A stretch of DNA of 54,443 nucleotides from Monoraphidium neglectum (GCF_000611645.1 NW_014013603.1:1-54443), one strand, 5' to 3'; counted from the first letter of the stretch, positions 11,532 through 22,366 are shown. Translations and numbers: made by a program. Notes: generated by a model not told the origin, from the sequence alone.

Positions 11532-12283
11532 ATGTTGAGAGGAAGCTCTGTGCTGCTGCACACTCTGGGCATCAGCCTGCAAGGGGCGCCACTGGCGGCC
11601 GCGGGGACAGCGCTTGGCCTCGCTGCCGCCCGACGAGCTGCTGCCGACATGGTGCCGCACCCCACAGCTGCCAAAGAGGAGGAGGAAGAGGAGCAACGGA
11701 GAGGGGAGAAACAGCAGGCGCATCAGCAGGGACAAACAGAGGACTCTGAATGGATGGAGGTCGTTGACCAGCGGACAGGTGCGGTCGCTCGTCACTAGTT
11801 GGTGGCGGCGGCGCAAGTGGTGTCCGCCATGGCGGGGTGGCGGGACGTTCTTTGCAACAGGAGCGGCGACAACGCACAGGGACCTGACGCTCACATACAG
11901 CAGCGGTTTCTCGCACCCGGGTGTGGGGCTAAAATTCCCCGCGCCCCTGAGCGGCATGACGATGACCTCAAAGCCGCAGCGCTCGCCCCTTTGTCACTGC
12001 CGCCCACCACTCGCCATCCCTTTGCCGCCCGCGCGCCTCACATATGCGTGTGCGACGATCAGGCCGCACTTACTACTGGAATGAGAGCACGGGCGAGACC
12101 ACGGAAATTGGGGAGCCGCGCCCCAAGTCGCGCTTCCGCAACCAGTCGTTCCGCGGCGCCGACGACGCGCGCTTCCAGGACGGCTGGCGCGAGCCGCCGG
12201 GCGAGGACCGCACTTATGTATACTCACTGATGGGCATCGGCATAGGCATCGGCGCGAGCTGGGCTACGCGCTTCCTGCACTGA
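11532..12283 (+). CDS. WW-domain protein with C-terminal membrane helix, probably mitochondrial
   Basis: Two exons, 11532-11778 and 12063-12283, join in phase 1 to give 155 residues. The splice rebuilds a complete WW domain at about residues 74-103: first Trp in EWMEVVDQ, the TG turn, the aromatic core RTYYWN, the T-x-E-T strand and the closing Pro of EIGEP. WW domains bind Pro-rich peptides. Residues 1-38 are hydrophobic and Arg/Ala-rich without acidic residues (MLRGSSVLLHTLGIS, LAAARRAA), like a mitochondrial presequence. A poly-Glu/Gln linker follows. The last 25 residues (YVYSLMGIGIGIGASWATRF) form a possible Gly-zipper-type membrane helix. Small plant and algal mitochondrial WW proteins exist, but I cannot name an orthologue. 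A TGTAA signal lies at 12349-12353. Confidence 0.8.
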
Positions 12284-12348
12284 CGCGCTGACCGGCGCGG
12301 GCTGCTGTGCGACGGAGCCGCCTCAAGCGCGGACGCGGGGCTTGGCAA

Positions 12349-12353
12349 TGTAA
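12349..12353 (+). terminator. TGTAA polyadenylation signal of the WW-domain gene
   Basis: Lies 66 bases downstream of the WW-domain stop codon. The (CTG)23 tract begins about 118 bases further on, so it is probably outside this mRNA. Confidence 0.6.
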
Positions 12354-12468
12354 CCTTACGTGCCCAGTGCGTTGCAGAAAGTGACTAAACAGCCTGCAAA
12401 CATATAATGGCCGAGTGGTGTGAGAGCGAGGGGCATCTGGACTGCATGCTGCGCGCGGTGGGTGCTGG

Positions 12469-12470
<2 letters not shown>

Positions 12471-12539
<69 letters not shown>
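12471..12539. repeat. (CTG)23 trinucleotide repeat, CAG on the minus strand
   Basis: An uninterrupted run of 23 CTG units sits between two convergent genes. It is 188 bases past the WW-domain stop and about 140 bases beyond the OPR stop codon, so on the minus strand it would lie as (CAG)23 in the OPR 3' UTR if that UTR extends so far. It is in none of the supported coding frames. Confidence 0.95.
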
Positions 12540-12540
<1 letters not shown>

Positions 12541-12677
12541 GCTGCGTGCACCCTTGCTTGTGAAGCTGTCCATGCTGCAGGTGGTCCACTGCTCTTGCAC
12601 TTGCGACAGCGCACACGCGGTTCGCGACAGGCATAACACCAGGGGTCGCAGCTTGGCGCGCCAAGAAGTGTGTCTTC

Positions 12678-15232
12678 TTAAAGCAAAGCTGCGGCGCCGC
12701 CACCACTGCCGCGCGGGCCACCGCCGCCGTTGGCACGCCGCGCGTCCAAAATCAGCGCGTACCCACCGGCCCCAGCCGCGGCCGCCGCGCCCCCCGCCCA
12801 CTGGTCCCCCTGCTGCAGCCCTGGCGGACCCGCTGCCGAGGGGTCGCTCGGCCTCGTGGGGCGCGGCCGCTTGCTGCCGCGCCGCCCGCGCAGCCGCCGC
12901 GTCAGTCGCAGCCCCGCCGCCGAGTACAGCTCACTGCGCCAGCCGTCCATGTTGCCGATGCGGAAGCTGCCCAGCGCGACCAGCACCTGCCGCAGCAGCG
13001 GCTTGGTGAGCTCGTGCTTGTGGCGCAGCACAGAGGCGCAGTAGCGGCGCGCCCAGCTCTTCGGCGGACGCAGGTTGAGCTTAGCAAGCGCGTACCCCGT
13101 CATAGCCAGGTCCAGCGTCGAAAAATAGCTGCCCTCTCTGCTGCCGCTGCTGCTGCCGCTGCCGCCGCCGCCAGCGGCGGGGCCGCCTGCGCCGGCGCCC
13201 GCGCCGGCCCTGGACGCAGGGGCGTCCAGGAGCGCCTCTGAGGTGTCGAAGAACTCGTCCAGCCAGGGGTCGCCCGGGTACAGCCGCAGCGCCGCCAGCG
13301 CCCACAGCGTGACGGCGAGCTCCTGGGTGCGGTAGCTGGGCAGCAGCTTGAAGGAAGCCGCGAAGAAGCCGGCCAGCCAGGTGCGCGGCGGCACGTAGCG
13401 CAGCCGCGCGAGCACCCAGGCGCATGTGGTCAGGGCCTGTGGCCCGAGCTGGCCGAAGCGGGAGGCGATCTCTTCAAGGACGGCGTCCAGGAAGCCGGGC
13501 GACCCACCGCGCGACCGCGCCGTCCCGAGCGCGTGCAGGAGCATGGCGAGCTGCGGCTGGCGGAGGGAGGGCAGCTCCTCCTGCGCCGCGTCGCACAGCG
13601 CGGCGTGCCAGCGCGGCGGGGGGGCTGCCTGCGGGGCAGGATGTGGCGGGGCGAAGGGGACGGCAGGTCAGCGTGCCTACAAGAGGGACTCCGCGGGACT
13701 CCGCGGTCTATTTATGTACCCCTCAGATAGACAGGAAACACACGACCGAAGCGGCCTCCGTAGGCTCGCGCCCTAGAGGTTCAAGTCGCAGCGGCTGGCC
13801 GCAAACTGCGCTCGAACCCCTGCGGCCAGCCCCGGCCGCCCGAGCCCCGGGTGCGCGCCTGCAACCGCGCCAGCGCGTAGAGCACGAGCGGCACCTCCTC
13901 GCGCCTCAGGTGCGGCAGCAGCGGCTCGGCCGCCGAGAACAGCGCCGACTGGAACGCGGGCCTTGGCCGCGCGCGGAGCTGCGACAGCGACCACAGCAGG
14001 TTGCAGAGGTCCGTCGGCCGCAGGGCCCCCAAGGTGGGGGTGGCGTAGAACAGGATGTCATCCACCAGGGTCGGCTCGACGTCCAGCTGCGGGCGGTGGG
14101 CGGAGCGACAGGGCGGCGGGCGCAACGGCAGGGTGTTGGGCGCGAGGGGGGGCCGTGCCAGCGCGCCGCCACGAGCACCTGGTGGATGATGGTGGTGCTG
14201 GGAGCAACCTCGTGCGACGCGGCCCCGCTGCAGATGTGGCACCAGCAGCAGCAGCATGGTTGATCAACCAGAGTGTTGCAGCAACGAACAACCCCTTTGC
14301 GCCGCGCACGCCCCAGTGCGCACGCGCTGCTGGCTGCCGCGCACCTTCCCCGCCTTGGAGAGCTGCGCCATCCCCCGTAGCATCGCCGCCGCCGTCCCCG
14401 CGTCCGCCGATGGCAGCACCCCGCGCGCCTCCAGCAGCAGCGCGGCCGTGAACCGCCGCAGCGCCGTGCGCTCGCTGCGCAGCGTGTGCGCGTGCGTGGT
14501 GGCGCGCAGCTCCGCGAGGCGGCAGAGCATCGCCGCCAGCTGCATTGGGTTGAGGCGCCCCTGCCACCGCTCAAAAACGCGCCGCACGACAAACCAGTCC
14601 GGCGCCGCGCAGATCGCGCGCATGACGCTGCACTCAAAACCCGAGTCGCGGAAACTGAAGAGCGGCGCGGGGACCGACAGCGGCGGGCTCTGGCCTGGGC
14701 CGCTGTCGCCGCCCTCGGCTCTTGGAACCGAGCTGCTGGCGCTGCTACTGCTGCTGGTGCTAGCTTGCGCGCCTGTCTGCGCCCGCTCCACCAAAACCTC
14801 GAACTCCTCAACCTCATCCTGCTGCTGCTGCTGCTGGTGCTGTTGTCGTAGTTGCTGCGCCTGTCGCGTCTGCTGCTGCTGGGAATGTTGCGACACAACG
14901 TGCTGCTGCTGCTGCTGTGCCGCTGCCATGGGCAAAAAGGCCTGACCCACGCTGTCGCCGCCGCCTGCAGGCCTCAGCGGCGCCACCCAACCATCCGCCG
15001 GCCACCTCGCCTCCAGCTGCTGCCGCTGTCCGTTCCACCTGCCCCGCCCGCCAGGCGGCAGCAGCCCCGGCACCCCTGCGGACGCCTGTCGAGAGTGCCA
15101 GGGCCCGCGCCGCTGCCGCCGACGGCCGATGGCAGCCGCGTAGATGGCAGCAGCGCTCGGCTCGGCCGACGGGGCCCGGGAGCCCGACTGGCTGGTGCCA
15201 TTGTCGAGATCGATAGACCCTAGACTCATCAT
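12678..15232 (-). CDS. Octotricopeptide-repeat (OPR) protein, predicted organelle RNA-binding factor
   Basis: OPR proteins bind organelle RNAs and control stability, splicing or translation, mostly in chloroplasts. Exons: up to 14345 (frame open back to 15409 and beyond), 14086-13859 and 13628-12678. The repeats run through the second half, with PPPRWHAAL, LTTCAWVLARLRYVPPRTW, LAVTLWALAALRL and DLCNLLWSLSQL matching the LANTLWALA-L-PP-W pattern of about 38 residues. The N-terminal half is low-complexity: Ser/Gly, poly-Gln (QQQQQHVVSQHSQQQQ) and poly-Ser. The second intron (13858-13629) has no usable GT donor; CAG|GCGCGC paired with GCAG|GCAGCC keeps phase and joins ARLQ to AAPPPRW, suggesting a GC-AG intron. 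The true 5' end is unresolved: 15232 is the first in-frame ATG (MMSLGS), and an upstream exon carrying a transit peptide is likely. No RAP domain is visible at the C-terminus. Confidence 0.8.
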
Positions 15233-15409
15233 GGAAGCGCCGGCGGACCCCTGCGCAATGCTGCTGTTGCTGCTGTTCCTGCTGCCGCTGCTGATTTCGC
15301 CGCTGCCGGCTTGAGAAGCGAATGCGCCGCGGCTGCTCGCGCCTGTCGTGGCGAGCGCGGCGTTCGCGGCGAGAAGGCCCTCGCCCGCCTCTGGGTCAGC
15401 AACAACCAC

Positions 15410-16149
15410 CGTCGCTGGCCAGCCTACCGCAGCGCCAGCCGCTTCAGAGCCCGCTGCTGCTGCGCCGCTCTGGCCTGCCTCCCCAGCAGCGGCGGCGAGA
15501 CCTCGCCGCTAGAAGGACAGGGGATGGGTAGCGTGGGGCCACGAGGCCTCAGTGTGCACAGGACTATGAGACTTGTGTGGGGGGCTGAACATGCAGGTCG
15601 ACATGTTTCAAGGCGATGGCCAAGAGCGCTGTCGACATTGCAGAGCACTGCATCGTCTGGCGCAAGCTGTGGGGTGCGCCACATGCAGAACGCAGCGGCA
15701 CACCTGTGGTCGCGCAGCGCTACTCGCCCGCGTTGCAGAATGCGACCTGCCCTCAAGAGCCTGGCGGAGTGCAATAATAAGATGCTTTCAGCATGAATCC
15801 CTATGCGTTAACATACTTTAAGCGCGAGTGGCTGGGCCTCACCTGCGATGGGGCCAGCCTCCTCGGGGTGAAAAATCCACCAGCGCATGTCTGTTTACAA
15901 GGGAAACGCATTTCTACTATTTCCTCCGTCTGCGACTGCTGCTTCTAAAGAAGCATGGCCGAGAGTTTGGCTGTGCCGTGAAGCGGTGCGCTCCCGACAA
16001 TGTATCGACGTCAAGTAATTGAACAATAATTTAAACGTGTTTTCAGATCTGCTGTGTTTCCGTAGATCTGCGCTCGCTTGCATCGCCAGTGGCGAAGTCA
16101 GGTCGACAGTGGTGTGTTGCTCTTTAAACGCGTCGCAAAGCACTAGAGC
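15410..16149. other. Divergent intergenic region between OPR and plastid membrane genes
   Basis: It must hold the promoters of both neighbours, and probably a 5' exon of the OPR gene: the minus frame stays open from 15409 to about 15510 without an ATG. I could not identify that exon. The part near 15950-16060 is locally less GC-rich. Confidence 0.4.
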
Positions 16150-17325
16150 ATGACATTTACCCAAGCACCGCATGAAAAGATGATGCTTCAGGCTCAGAAG
16201 CAGGTGACGGTTGCATAAATTGTGTGGTTCCCTGGCCCAGGGCAGCGCTCCTGGTATCTGCAGCGCAGAGGCCAATGCGCGGTCGCCGTGGCCTCATAGT
16301 ACACTTTTGTTCCCGCAGGTTGCCCTCGGCTCGCGGCAGGCGGCCCGCCGCAATGCGGCGGTCGCGCCCCTGCGCGCGCCCCGCAGCAGCGGCGTGTGCC
16401 GCGCCGAGCCGACCCCTGACAGCGTCCAGGAGGTGAGTATCCTTCGGGGATCAGTCGGTATTCGTGTGCACACCTGCGGCAGTGCCTCCTGCCGCCAGGC
16501 GCGGGCGCACCAGTTTGGTGGACCGCCTGCTTGACAGGCGCTGTCACCTGACGCACTCTCAAAATCCCACCACCCGCACTCATAATCCGATCACTCGGCC
16601 ACTGCGCAGGGGAGCGGCTACGTGGCGTACGACTCTGCTGGCCAGAGCAACATGGTGAGTGCGCGGCGGAGGGGTCCGGGCCGTCTGGCGCGCGAGTGCC
16701 ACATGGCGCGTTCGGGTGTCCGCGTCTGTGTCTGCGGCACGGCCCACTGCAGCTGTGCGCCCAGGTGCCGGCTCTGCCCCGCTGCGCCCCCTGACCACGC
16801 TCGTATGTCAGCCCCAAACGGATGTCCTCACACTATCCAAAAACAGTACCCCGTGATGACCAAGGCGTACGCCGACAATGGCCCCAACGCCACCACGGAG
16901 GCGAACACCGGGTTCGCGCTCTTTGCGGGCGCCGTGGCCGTCGGCGCCATCGCCGTCGCCGTCGGCCTGCTGTCTATCAAGTCAGGTGCGCAGGCCTGCC
17001 CGGCACGGCGCGGGCAGAGGTGGAATGCGGGCAGCCCGCCAGGAGATGAGGGTGGAAGACTGGGGCAACTTTGTTGCTCATGGGACTGACTGGGTGCAGC
17101 TACGCGGCGGCCCAGCTGTCGCTCAGGCAGCCACTCCCCTAAGGCATCCGTGCGCGCACGCTCCTGGTGGCTGCCAGCCTGCACCTACGCACCTGTCCAC
17201 GCTTTCTGACACCCTGGGCCTTTCCCCCCAACCCCTCTGCTGTCCGAGCAGGCGGCGCCGACACCACTGCTGACCAGTTCAAGGCCCTCTCAGAGTACGC
17301 GTCCATTTTCGCCGCTCAGATCTGA
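16150..17325 (+). CDS. Small single-pass membrane protein with plastid-type transit peptide
   Basis: Unrecognised protein of 141 residues (131 if the ATG at 16180 is used). Exons: 16150-16203, 16319-16432, 16610-16654, 16847-16985 and 17252-17325, all phase-consistent. The N-terminus (MMLQAQKQVALGSRQAARR, then APLRAPRSSGVCRAEP) is rich in Ala, Arg and Ser and lacks acidic residues until a likely processing site near VCRAE, as in algal chloroplast transit peptides. The mature part has a Tyr/Ser/Gly-rich segment (GSGYVAYDSAGQSNM), an Asn/Thr stretch and one strong hydrophobic helix (GFALFAGAVAVGAIAVAVGL). It ends in a short soluble tail (ADQFKALSEYASIFAAQI). Size and layout fit a small thylakoid or envelope membrane subunit, but I recognise no named photosystem or cytochrome subunit. 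A TGTAA lies at 17714-17718. Confidence 0.7.
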
Positions 17326-18108
17326 GTGGTGCCAGGCGTGGAGACGACATGATGGCGTGATCTGACGTGATCTGACTTCAGCAGCCACGGCAGCAGGGCG
17401 ATGCCGGCGCAAGCATGCTGGCCGTGCCCCCTGCTTACCAACGTTTTGCTCACATGAAGACGTGGGAACCGAAATGAGACTCGGGCGCTCCTCCAGAGGG
17501 GAGTGGCTCGGGAGTGTGTGTGTCGCATCATGAGTGGGCCGAGAGGGTGGGCGTGCCCCAGGCGCAAGGCAGTGGCTGAATAAGTCATCCGCTGGCGCCA
17601 AAGACCAACCGGCGTCTAAGTCGCCGCAGTCTTTCCTTGTTCTTGCCTGAGAGAGAGAGCCGCAGACTCATATGCCATGTCTGCCTGCAACATCCCAGTT
17701 TTCAGAGTGCGGCTGTAATCCGCTGCAGTGGCTGAAGTGTCTTGTCTCATTGCTTTACAAGGCGCATCACAGCTCGTCTCCCTTGTCTAAATCATTTGTG
17801 TCAGGCATACCTGCCCATGAAAAATGGGCATGGGGGATAATGCGACCCAGACAACTAAAGAGCAGCAACCCAGCGCAGCCAAATTTGCAGGTGCCAAAGG
17901 CGCAGGTGCCTGCGGCTTGGGTGCCGGCAACGGTTGAAAGCTGAAAGCCAACGCAGTGTTTCGGCGCAAGGCGGGGTATTCGCGACCCAGCCCAGGCCTC
18001 ATGCAGCCTTTCAAGTAGCAGGATGAGCGATTCCAGCAGCAACAAGGTCGCGGACAAAACCATGGGAACCTCAACCTTTGGCAAAACTTAGTACGATACA
18101 ACCCCAAG
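17326..18108. other. Convergent 3' region between the plastid membrane gene and the sulfotransferase
   Basis: Non-coding. It carries a plus-strand TGTAA at 17714-17718 and a minus-strand TGTAA (TTACA on the plus strand) at 17755-17759, so the two 3' UTRs probably abut or slightly overlap. No other gene is supported. Confidence 0.5.
17755..17759 (-). terminator. TGTAA polyadenylation signal, sulfotransferase side
   Basis: TTACA on the plus strand is TGTAA on the minus strand. It lies about 350 bases past the sulfotransferase stop and only 37 bases from the plus-strand TGTAA of the convergent gene. Confidence 0.45.
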
Positions 18109-20553
18109 TCACAGCTCATCCCGGCCAGGAGGTACCGCCTCCGCTGCCGCGCTCTCAACACGATCCCCCTTGACGCCACCCTGTGCATCGCCCGGGCCGG
18201 CGCCGCCGCCGCCCTGGCTGCCGCTGCGGGCTCGCTGCGCCTCGGCCTCCGAGAGTCGCGCCTCGTACGCTTGTATCCACCGAGCGAGCCGCCGCCGCAG
18301 CGGCCCAAGGTGCTCAGCATACGCCTCCCACCGCCTGACGGCCGATGTATAGAGCGGCTTGCGCACCTGCGCGTGAGGCATGCGCCCTCCCTTCAAACTA
18401 GCGCCCAGGCATGAAACAGCCGCACTGCTCGGCGCACAGTGCAGGTCGCCCGCAGATCCGGGCTCGCCCAAGCTTTGGTCATCAAATTGCCCCATTGCGT
18501 CTGCACGCGCACATGCGCGCGTGTACGCAAGCCGCACCTGCGCCTGGCTGGCGGTGTGCACCGCGTTGTTCTTCGCCACGTCGTGGAAGCGCAGCACCTG
18601 CGGCTCGAAGGCCATGCCGCAGGCGGCCAGGACCTCGCGGATTACAGCCTCGGGGTGCGCGACGAGGTCCTCATACAGCACCGTGGTGACGCGGCCGGGC
18701 GCGGCGGCCTCCCAGTGGGACGCCAGCGTCCACGTCATGTCCAGCTGGTGATGACGCGCGGGCATGGGTGGGTGGCCGTGCAGTTCGGTCGAGGGTGAGC
18801 GCAAGCAGGAGCGTGAGCGGGGCGATGTGCGCGCGTGCTCTCCACAGGCAGCTGGGAAGGTTGTAAATGCGCCTCACAAGGGGTTGCGCTCGCGGGGCGA
18901 CAGCCGGCGGCCGGCGTCCGCTTGTGTGCCATGCAGTTTCAGGCCGGTCCGCCGAGCGTTGCTTAGCCGAGCTAGGCATACCTGTTCGGCCTGCGCAATG
19001 CGCCCGCCTGTCGACCCATAACATTGACATGGCAACTGCACACATGATGCTGACGACCCTGTACTTGCAGCCAACCGTTGAAGCCTCCCCGCCTCCCCTC
19101 CCTCCCCCTCAGCTCCAAACCCCCCTCACCTGCTCTGCGATGTCGTCCAGGTCCCAGGCCCAGGGCATGGACGAGTAGCTGAAGGGCTGCGCGTAGCAGC
19201 TCATGGCCACGTCCAGGGGGTGGCGCGCCGCATGGATGATGCAGGCATTGGGCAGCATGAGCAGGATGTGGCCGACGCGCCACAGGTTCATCTGGGGGTG
19301 AGGGAAGCGGCGCGCAACAGGGTGATTGCCAACAGGCAGCCGCAGAGCCAGCCAGCCGCGCATGGCGTTTTGCCAGCGCGACCCGCAAGCGACCTCACAC
19401 GCAGATCCCCTTCACACACGCCGCCAGGACACGGGAGGCCGTCGCACCTGTGCGCGACCATGCTCACAGTGATCGCAGCAGCCAGGACGATCCACGGCCC
19501 CTTGTGTGCAGCACCCCTGTCAAGCCGCCCCACCCCCTGGCTCTGGCATTCCATTATCCGCAGAGCTCACCAGCATCTTATCAATCACGTACTTCGGCTT
19601 CGGCCCGCCCGCCGCCACCCCCGGCGCGCGCGCGCGCATGCGCTTCAGGTAGCGCCGCCCGTAGCGCTCCAGCACGGCCGCGTGGTCGGAGGAGGGGTCG
19701 GCCAGCAGCACCTGCATCTCGGTGGCCAGCGGGGCCAGCAGGGTGTCCTCGCCGGCCGCGTACGCCTGCGCGCAGGGGCGGGGCGTCGCGAGGGGGCAGT
19801 GCAATGGAGGGGCCTGGGCGGAGGCCTCGATCGGGGTGTCCCGGCAGGAAGCATGCCAGCGGGAGGCCTTGCGTCCAAGTTTGAAGCCTAGACAAGGCTG
19901 CTTGATGGCAGCCAGGCCGCAAAGCTGCCAGGTGGCGCTGGAAGCATGCAGCTGCCGGCGGTCGCGGCGCGGACCCCAGACGCGCCGCGTGCCTCGCGCC
20001 TGAGAGTGGCTGCCCAGCATCTGCTCCACCAGGGTGCTGCCAGACCTCGGCGCCCCGACGACAAAGATGGCGCCGCTGCTGGCCTGGTAGCCGTACTTTC
20101 GGTCGAAGGGGCCCGGGAACACCTCCATGACCTGGCAATTGCGGGTCGCCGATGGGATCAGGTGCGCCTCACACCGCAAACAACAGCTGAGCTCAAGAGC
20201 ACACGGTGCGTTCCAACAAGCATCCGACAGGCTCGGATCCGGTGCCCAGCACCTGGGCTCCTGGGCGCTGGAAGAGCGGCTGCCGAAGCCAGGGTGACGG
20301 GCAGGCTCACCCCCTGGCACCCTCGCGCCCCACCTGTTCGGTGGCCTCCCTCTCGCCGGCCGCGTCGTACGACCCCGTCGACGCCATCAGGCGGTTGCCG
20401 GCCTCCAAATAGGCCCACGCCAAGCCCGGCCGCCGCGCGCGGTGGGCGCGCTTGTACAGCGCAAAGTGCAGCCAAGACAGGTCCTGGGCCGCGCCGTCCG
20501 ATATCCAGGCGTCCCCACCCTCGCCGCCCTCGTCGCCCCTGGACGTGCTCCCC

Positions 20554-20599
<46 letters not shown>

Positions 20600-21826
20600 T
20601 GCTTCTGTTGGTGTCGGCGGCGAGGTCGGCCGCGATCGCCTCCGCCTCTGCTGCCGACGGCCAACCAGCCTCCAGGTCCAGCAAGAACCCCAGGCCGGCA
20701 TTCGCCGACAGCAGCTCGCGCCCTCGCCGCGCCACCTGTCGCGCGTGCGAGGACGAGCCAGGTCGTTGGCGAGGGGTTTTGCAACGGCTTGCGGCATCAT
20801 CGCCAGCCTTCAGCCTGTCCTATGCTCATGTTCCACCCGGCCTCAAAATCAATGCCGCGTACCGATGACAACTCAATTCCTGCAAACAACCGCAAGGTCG
20901 CTGCCGGCGCCGCGCCCTGACCTTCGCAGCCGCGGCGGCGTCGGCCGCGGGCAGCGCTTCGAGCGCCGCGAGGGCCTTGCCGTACGTCGCCAGGTCGCGC
21001 CCGGCTGCCGCCCTCGCGGCCCCGAGGTATGCTGCGTCGGCGTCGTCGAGGCGGCCGGCCGCCGCCAGCGCCTTGCCCCTGTTGAACGCCAGCGCGCACG
21101 TCCCGCTCTCGGGCCTGCCCAGCCGCGCCGCCGCGGCCAGCGCCTCGTCCAGCTCTGCGATGGCGTCGGCCACGCGGCCGCCGTTGAGCAGGAGGGCCCC
21201 GAGGTTGCCTCGGATCGTGATCAGCGCGTCGGCCGAGGCGGAGGCGGCGGCGAGGTCGAGGGCGGCGCGGTAGGCGGCCTCGGCCTCGGGGATGCGGCTG
21301 CCGCCGTCGGGGGAGAGCTCGTTGAGGTGATGGAGCACCTGCAGTGGCGGCGGGTTTCGCACGCTTCGGCTGAGCTGAGAACGCGCCGGAACGCTCCCTC
21401 GCAGGACCAGGCTGCTTGCCGGTCGGCCAGCGGCCCGTCGCACCCTCTTCCAGGCGCTACAGCCATGCCCGTCGCTGCAAGCGTGCAGTACGCAATGCAA
21501 CTTTGGTGCAGGTGGCACGCGCACCGGAGCAAATAGGAAGGGCACCAGCTGTCAGGTCAGCATCAGCAGACCGGTGCCAGCATGTCTATCCATGTTTGCC
21601 CGCCCCTGTCCGCCCGCCCCACTCAAACAGTCGGGACTGTCCATGCGCTGCATGCCCAGGGCAGCCTCACCATTGCAAGCTTCAGGTGTGCATCGGGAGA
21701 CTTGGGAAACTGCTGTGTGAGCTTGCGCGCCCGCGCCACATGCTCGTCAAATTGCGCCCGCTCCGCCGACCGCACCACTGCCGCAACTCCGCATAGGCAG
21801 GCCAGGAGCATCACAGCCAGTCTCAT
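18109..21826 (-). CDS. Secretory-pathway TPR-sulfotransferase with C-terminal RDEL
   Basis: PAPS-dependent sulfotransferase of the TPR-fused, tyrosylprotein-sulfotransferase-like type, 642 residues. Exons: 21826-21671, 21338-20922, 20735-20334, 20131-20000, 19765-19571, 19291-19130, 18744-18538 and 18366-18109; all phases are 0. Order: signal peptide (MRLAVMLLACLCGVAAVVRS); TPR-like helices about 50-190 (EAEAAYRAALDLA, DAIAELDEALAAAARLG); a poly-Gly run near 225; then the catalytic domain. The 5'-phosphosulfate loop is VGAPRSGSTLVEQML, followed by AGEDT (candidate catalytic Glu). The 3'-phosphate site is HAARHPLDVAMSCY, and the late motif is LYEDLVAHPEAV. The Gly/Ala-rich tail ends RDEL, a KDEL-class ER-retrieval signal. 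The intron 19999-19766 has a GC donor, is 3n long and has no stop, so it may be spliced as GC-AG or sometimes retained. It faces the RING gene head-to-head. Confidence 0.9.
20551..20599. repeat. (CCG)n tract encoding poly-Gly in the sulfotransferase
   Basis: A perfect CCG run on the plus strand reads as about 16 consecutive Gly residues in the minus-strand protein, between the TPR part and the catalytic domain. It probably varies in length among strains, like other codon repeats. Confidence 0.85.
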
Positions 21827-22366
21827 CAGCGTGCATCCTGAAGCCCGCATTCTTGCCAGGCCCAAAGCCTGCACAGGGCGATCTGCTGATCACCGACACA
21901 ACATTGTCAACATGATGTCTCAACGCGTCACACAATAACATAAAATTCTCAAATTAGCTGGCGTTTATCGGGCCACAAATCGTGGCCCGTCCTTGTAGGC
22001 CCCGTCCACCCACATTCTAAATGATGACTGAAACATTTCCGCCACGCGTCTGAAGCGACTTGATCAAGACGTTCAGGAGTTGTAGAATATAGTGTGTTTG
22101 AACGCGAATTGTGTGAAGATTTTTACTCACTTCGTGTGGGCATTTAAGCCCCCCGCGGTCTCAGACACACCTCAGAGCAAGGGTAACAAAACGTAGTGTC
22201 CCTGCACAGTTTTCAGAAGTTGTCTGGTGGTGACAACATCCCCGACGCACCGTGCGCCGTGGCGCTTTCGTCAACAGCGGCACTGTTGCTGAGTTGCTCC
22301 TCATCCTTTCATTGCCCCAGCCACAGTGCCAGCCTCAGCCCTGAGGGATTGGGCCGGGCCAGACGC
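21827..22366. promoter_or_regulatory. Shared head-to-head promoter region
   Basis: This 540-base region separates the sulfotransferase start (-) from the RING-protein start (+) and must carry both promoters. It is clearly more AT-rich than its surroundings at about 21895-21960 and 22080-22140. No TATA box or named motif can be called with confidence. The RING frame is open back to 22196 without an ATG, so part of it is 5' UTR or an upstream exon. Confidence 0.5.

Noticed and set aside
12264..12801. Minus-strand poly-Gln, poly-Ser and poly-Ala frames across the (CTG)23 repeat
   Set aside because: All three phases of the repeat are open, so length is no evidence. They lie past the OPR stop codon and have no start or splice support.
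14180..14250. Possible extra OPR exon reading SHEVAPSTTIIHQ
   Set aside because: The only acceptor gives a 49-base exon that breaks phase, whereas direct joining of 14345 to 14086 keeps frame and the OPR repeat spacing.
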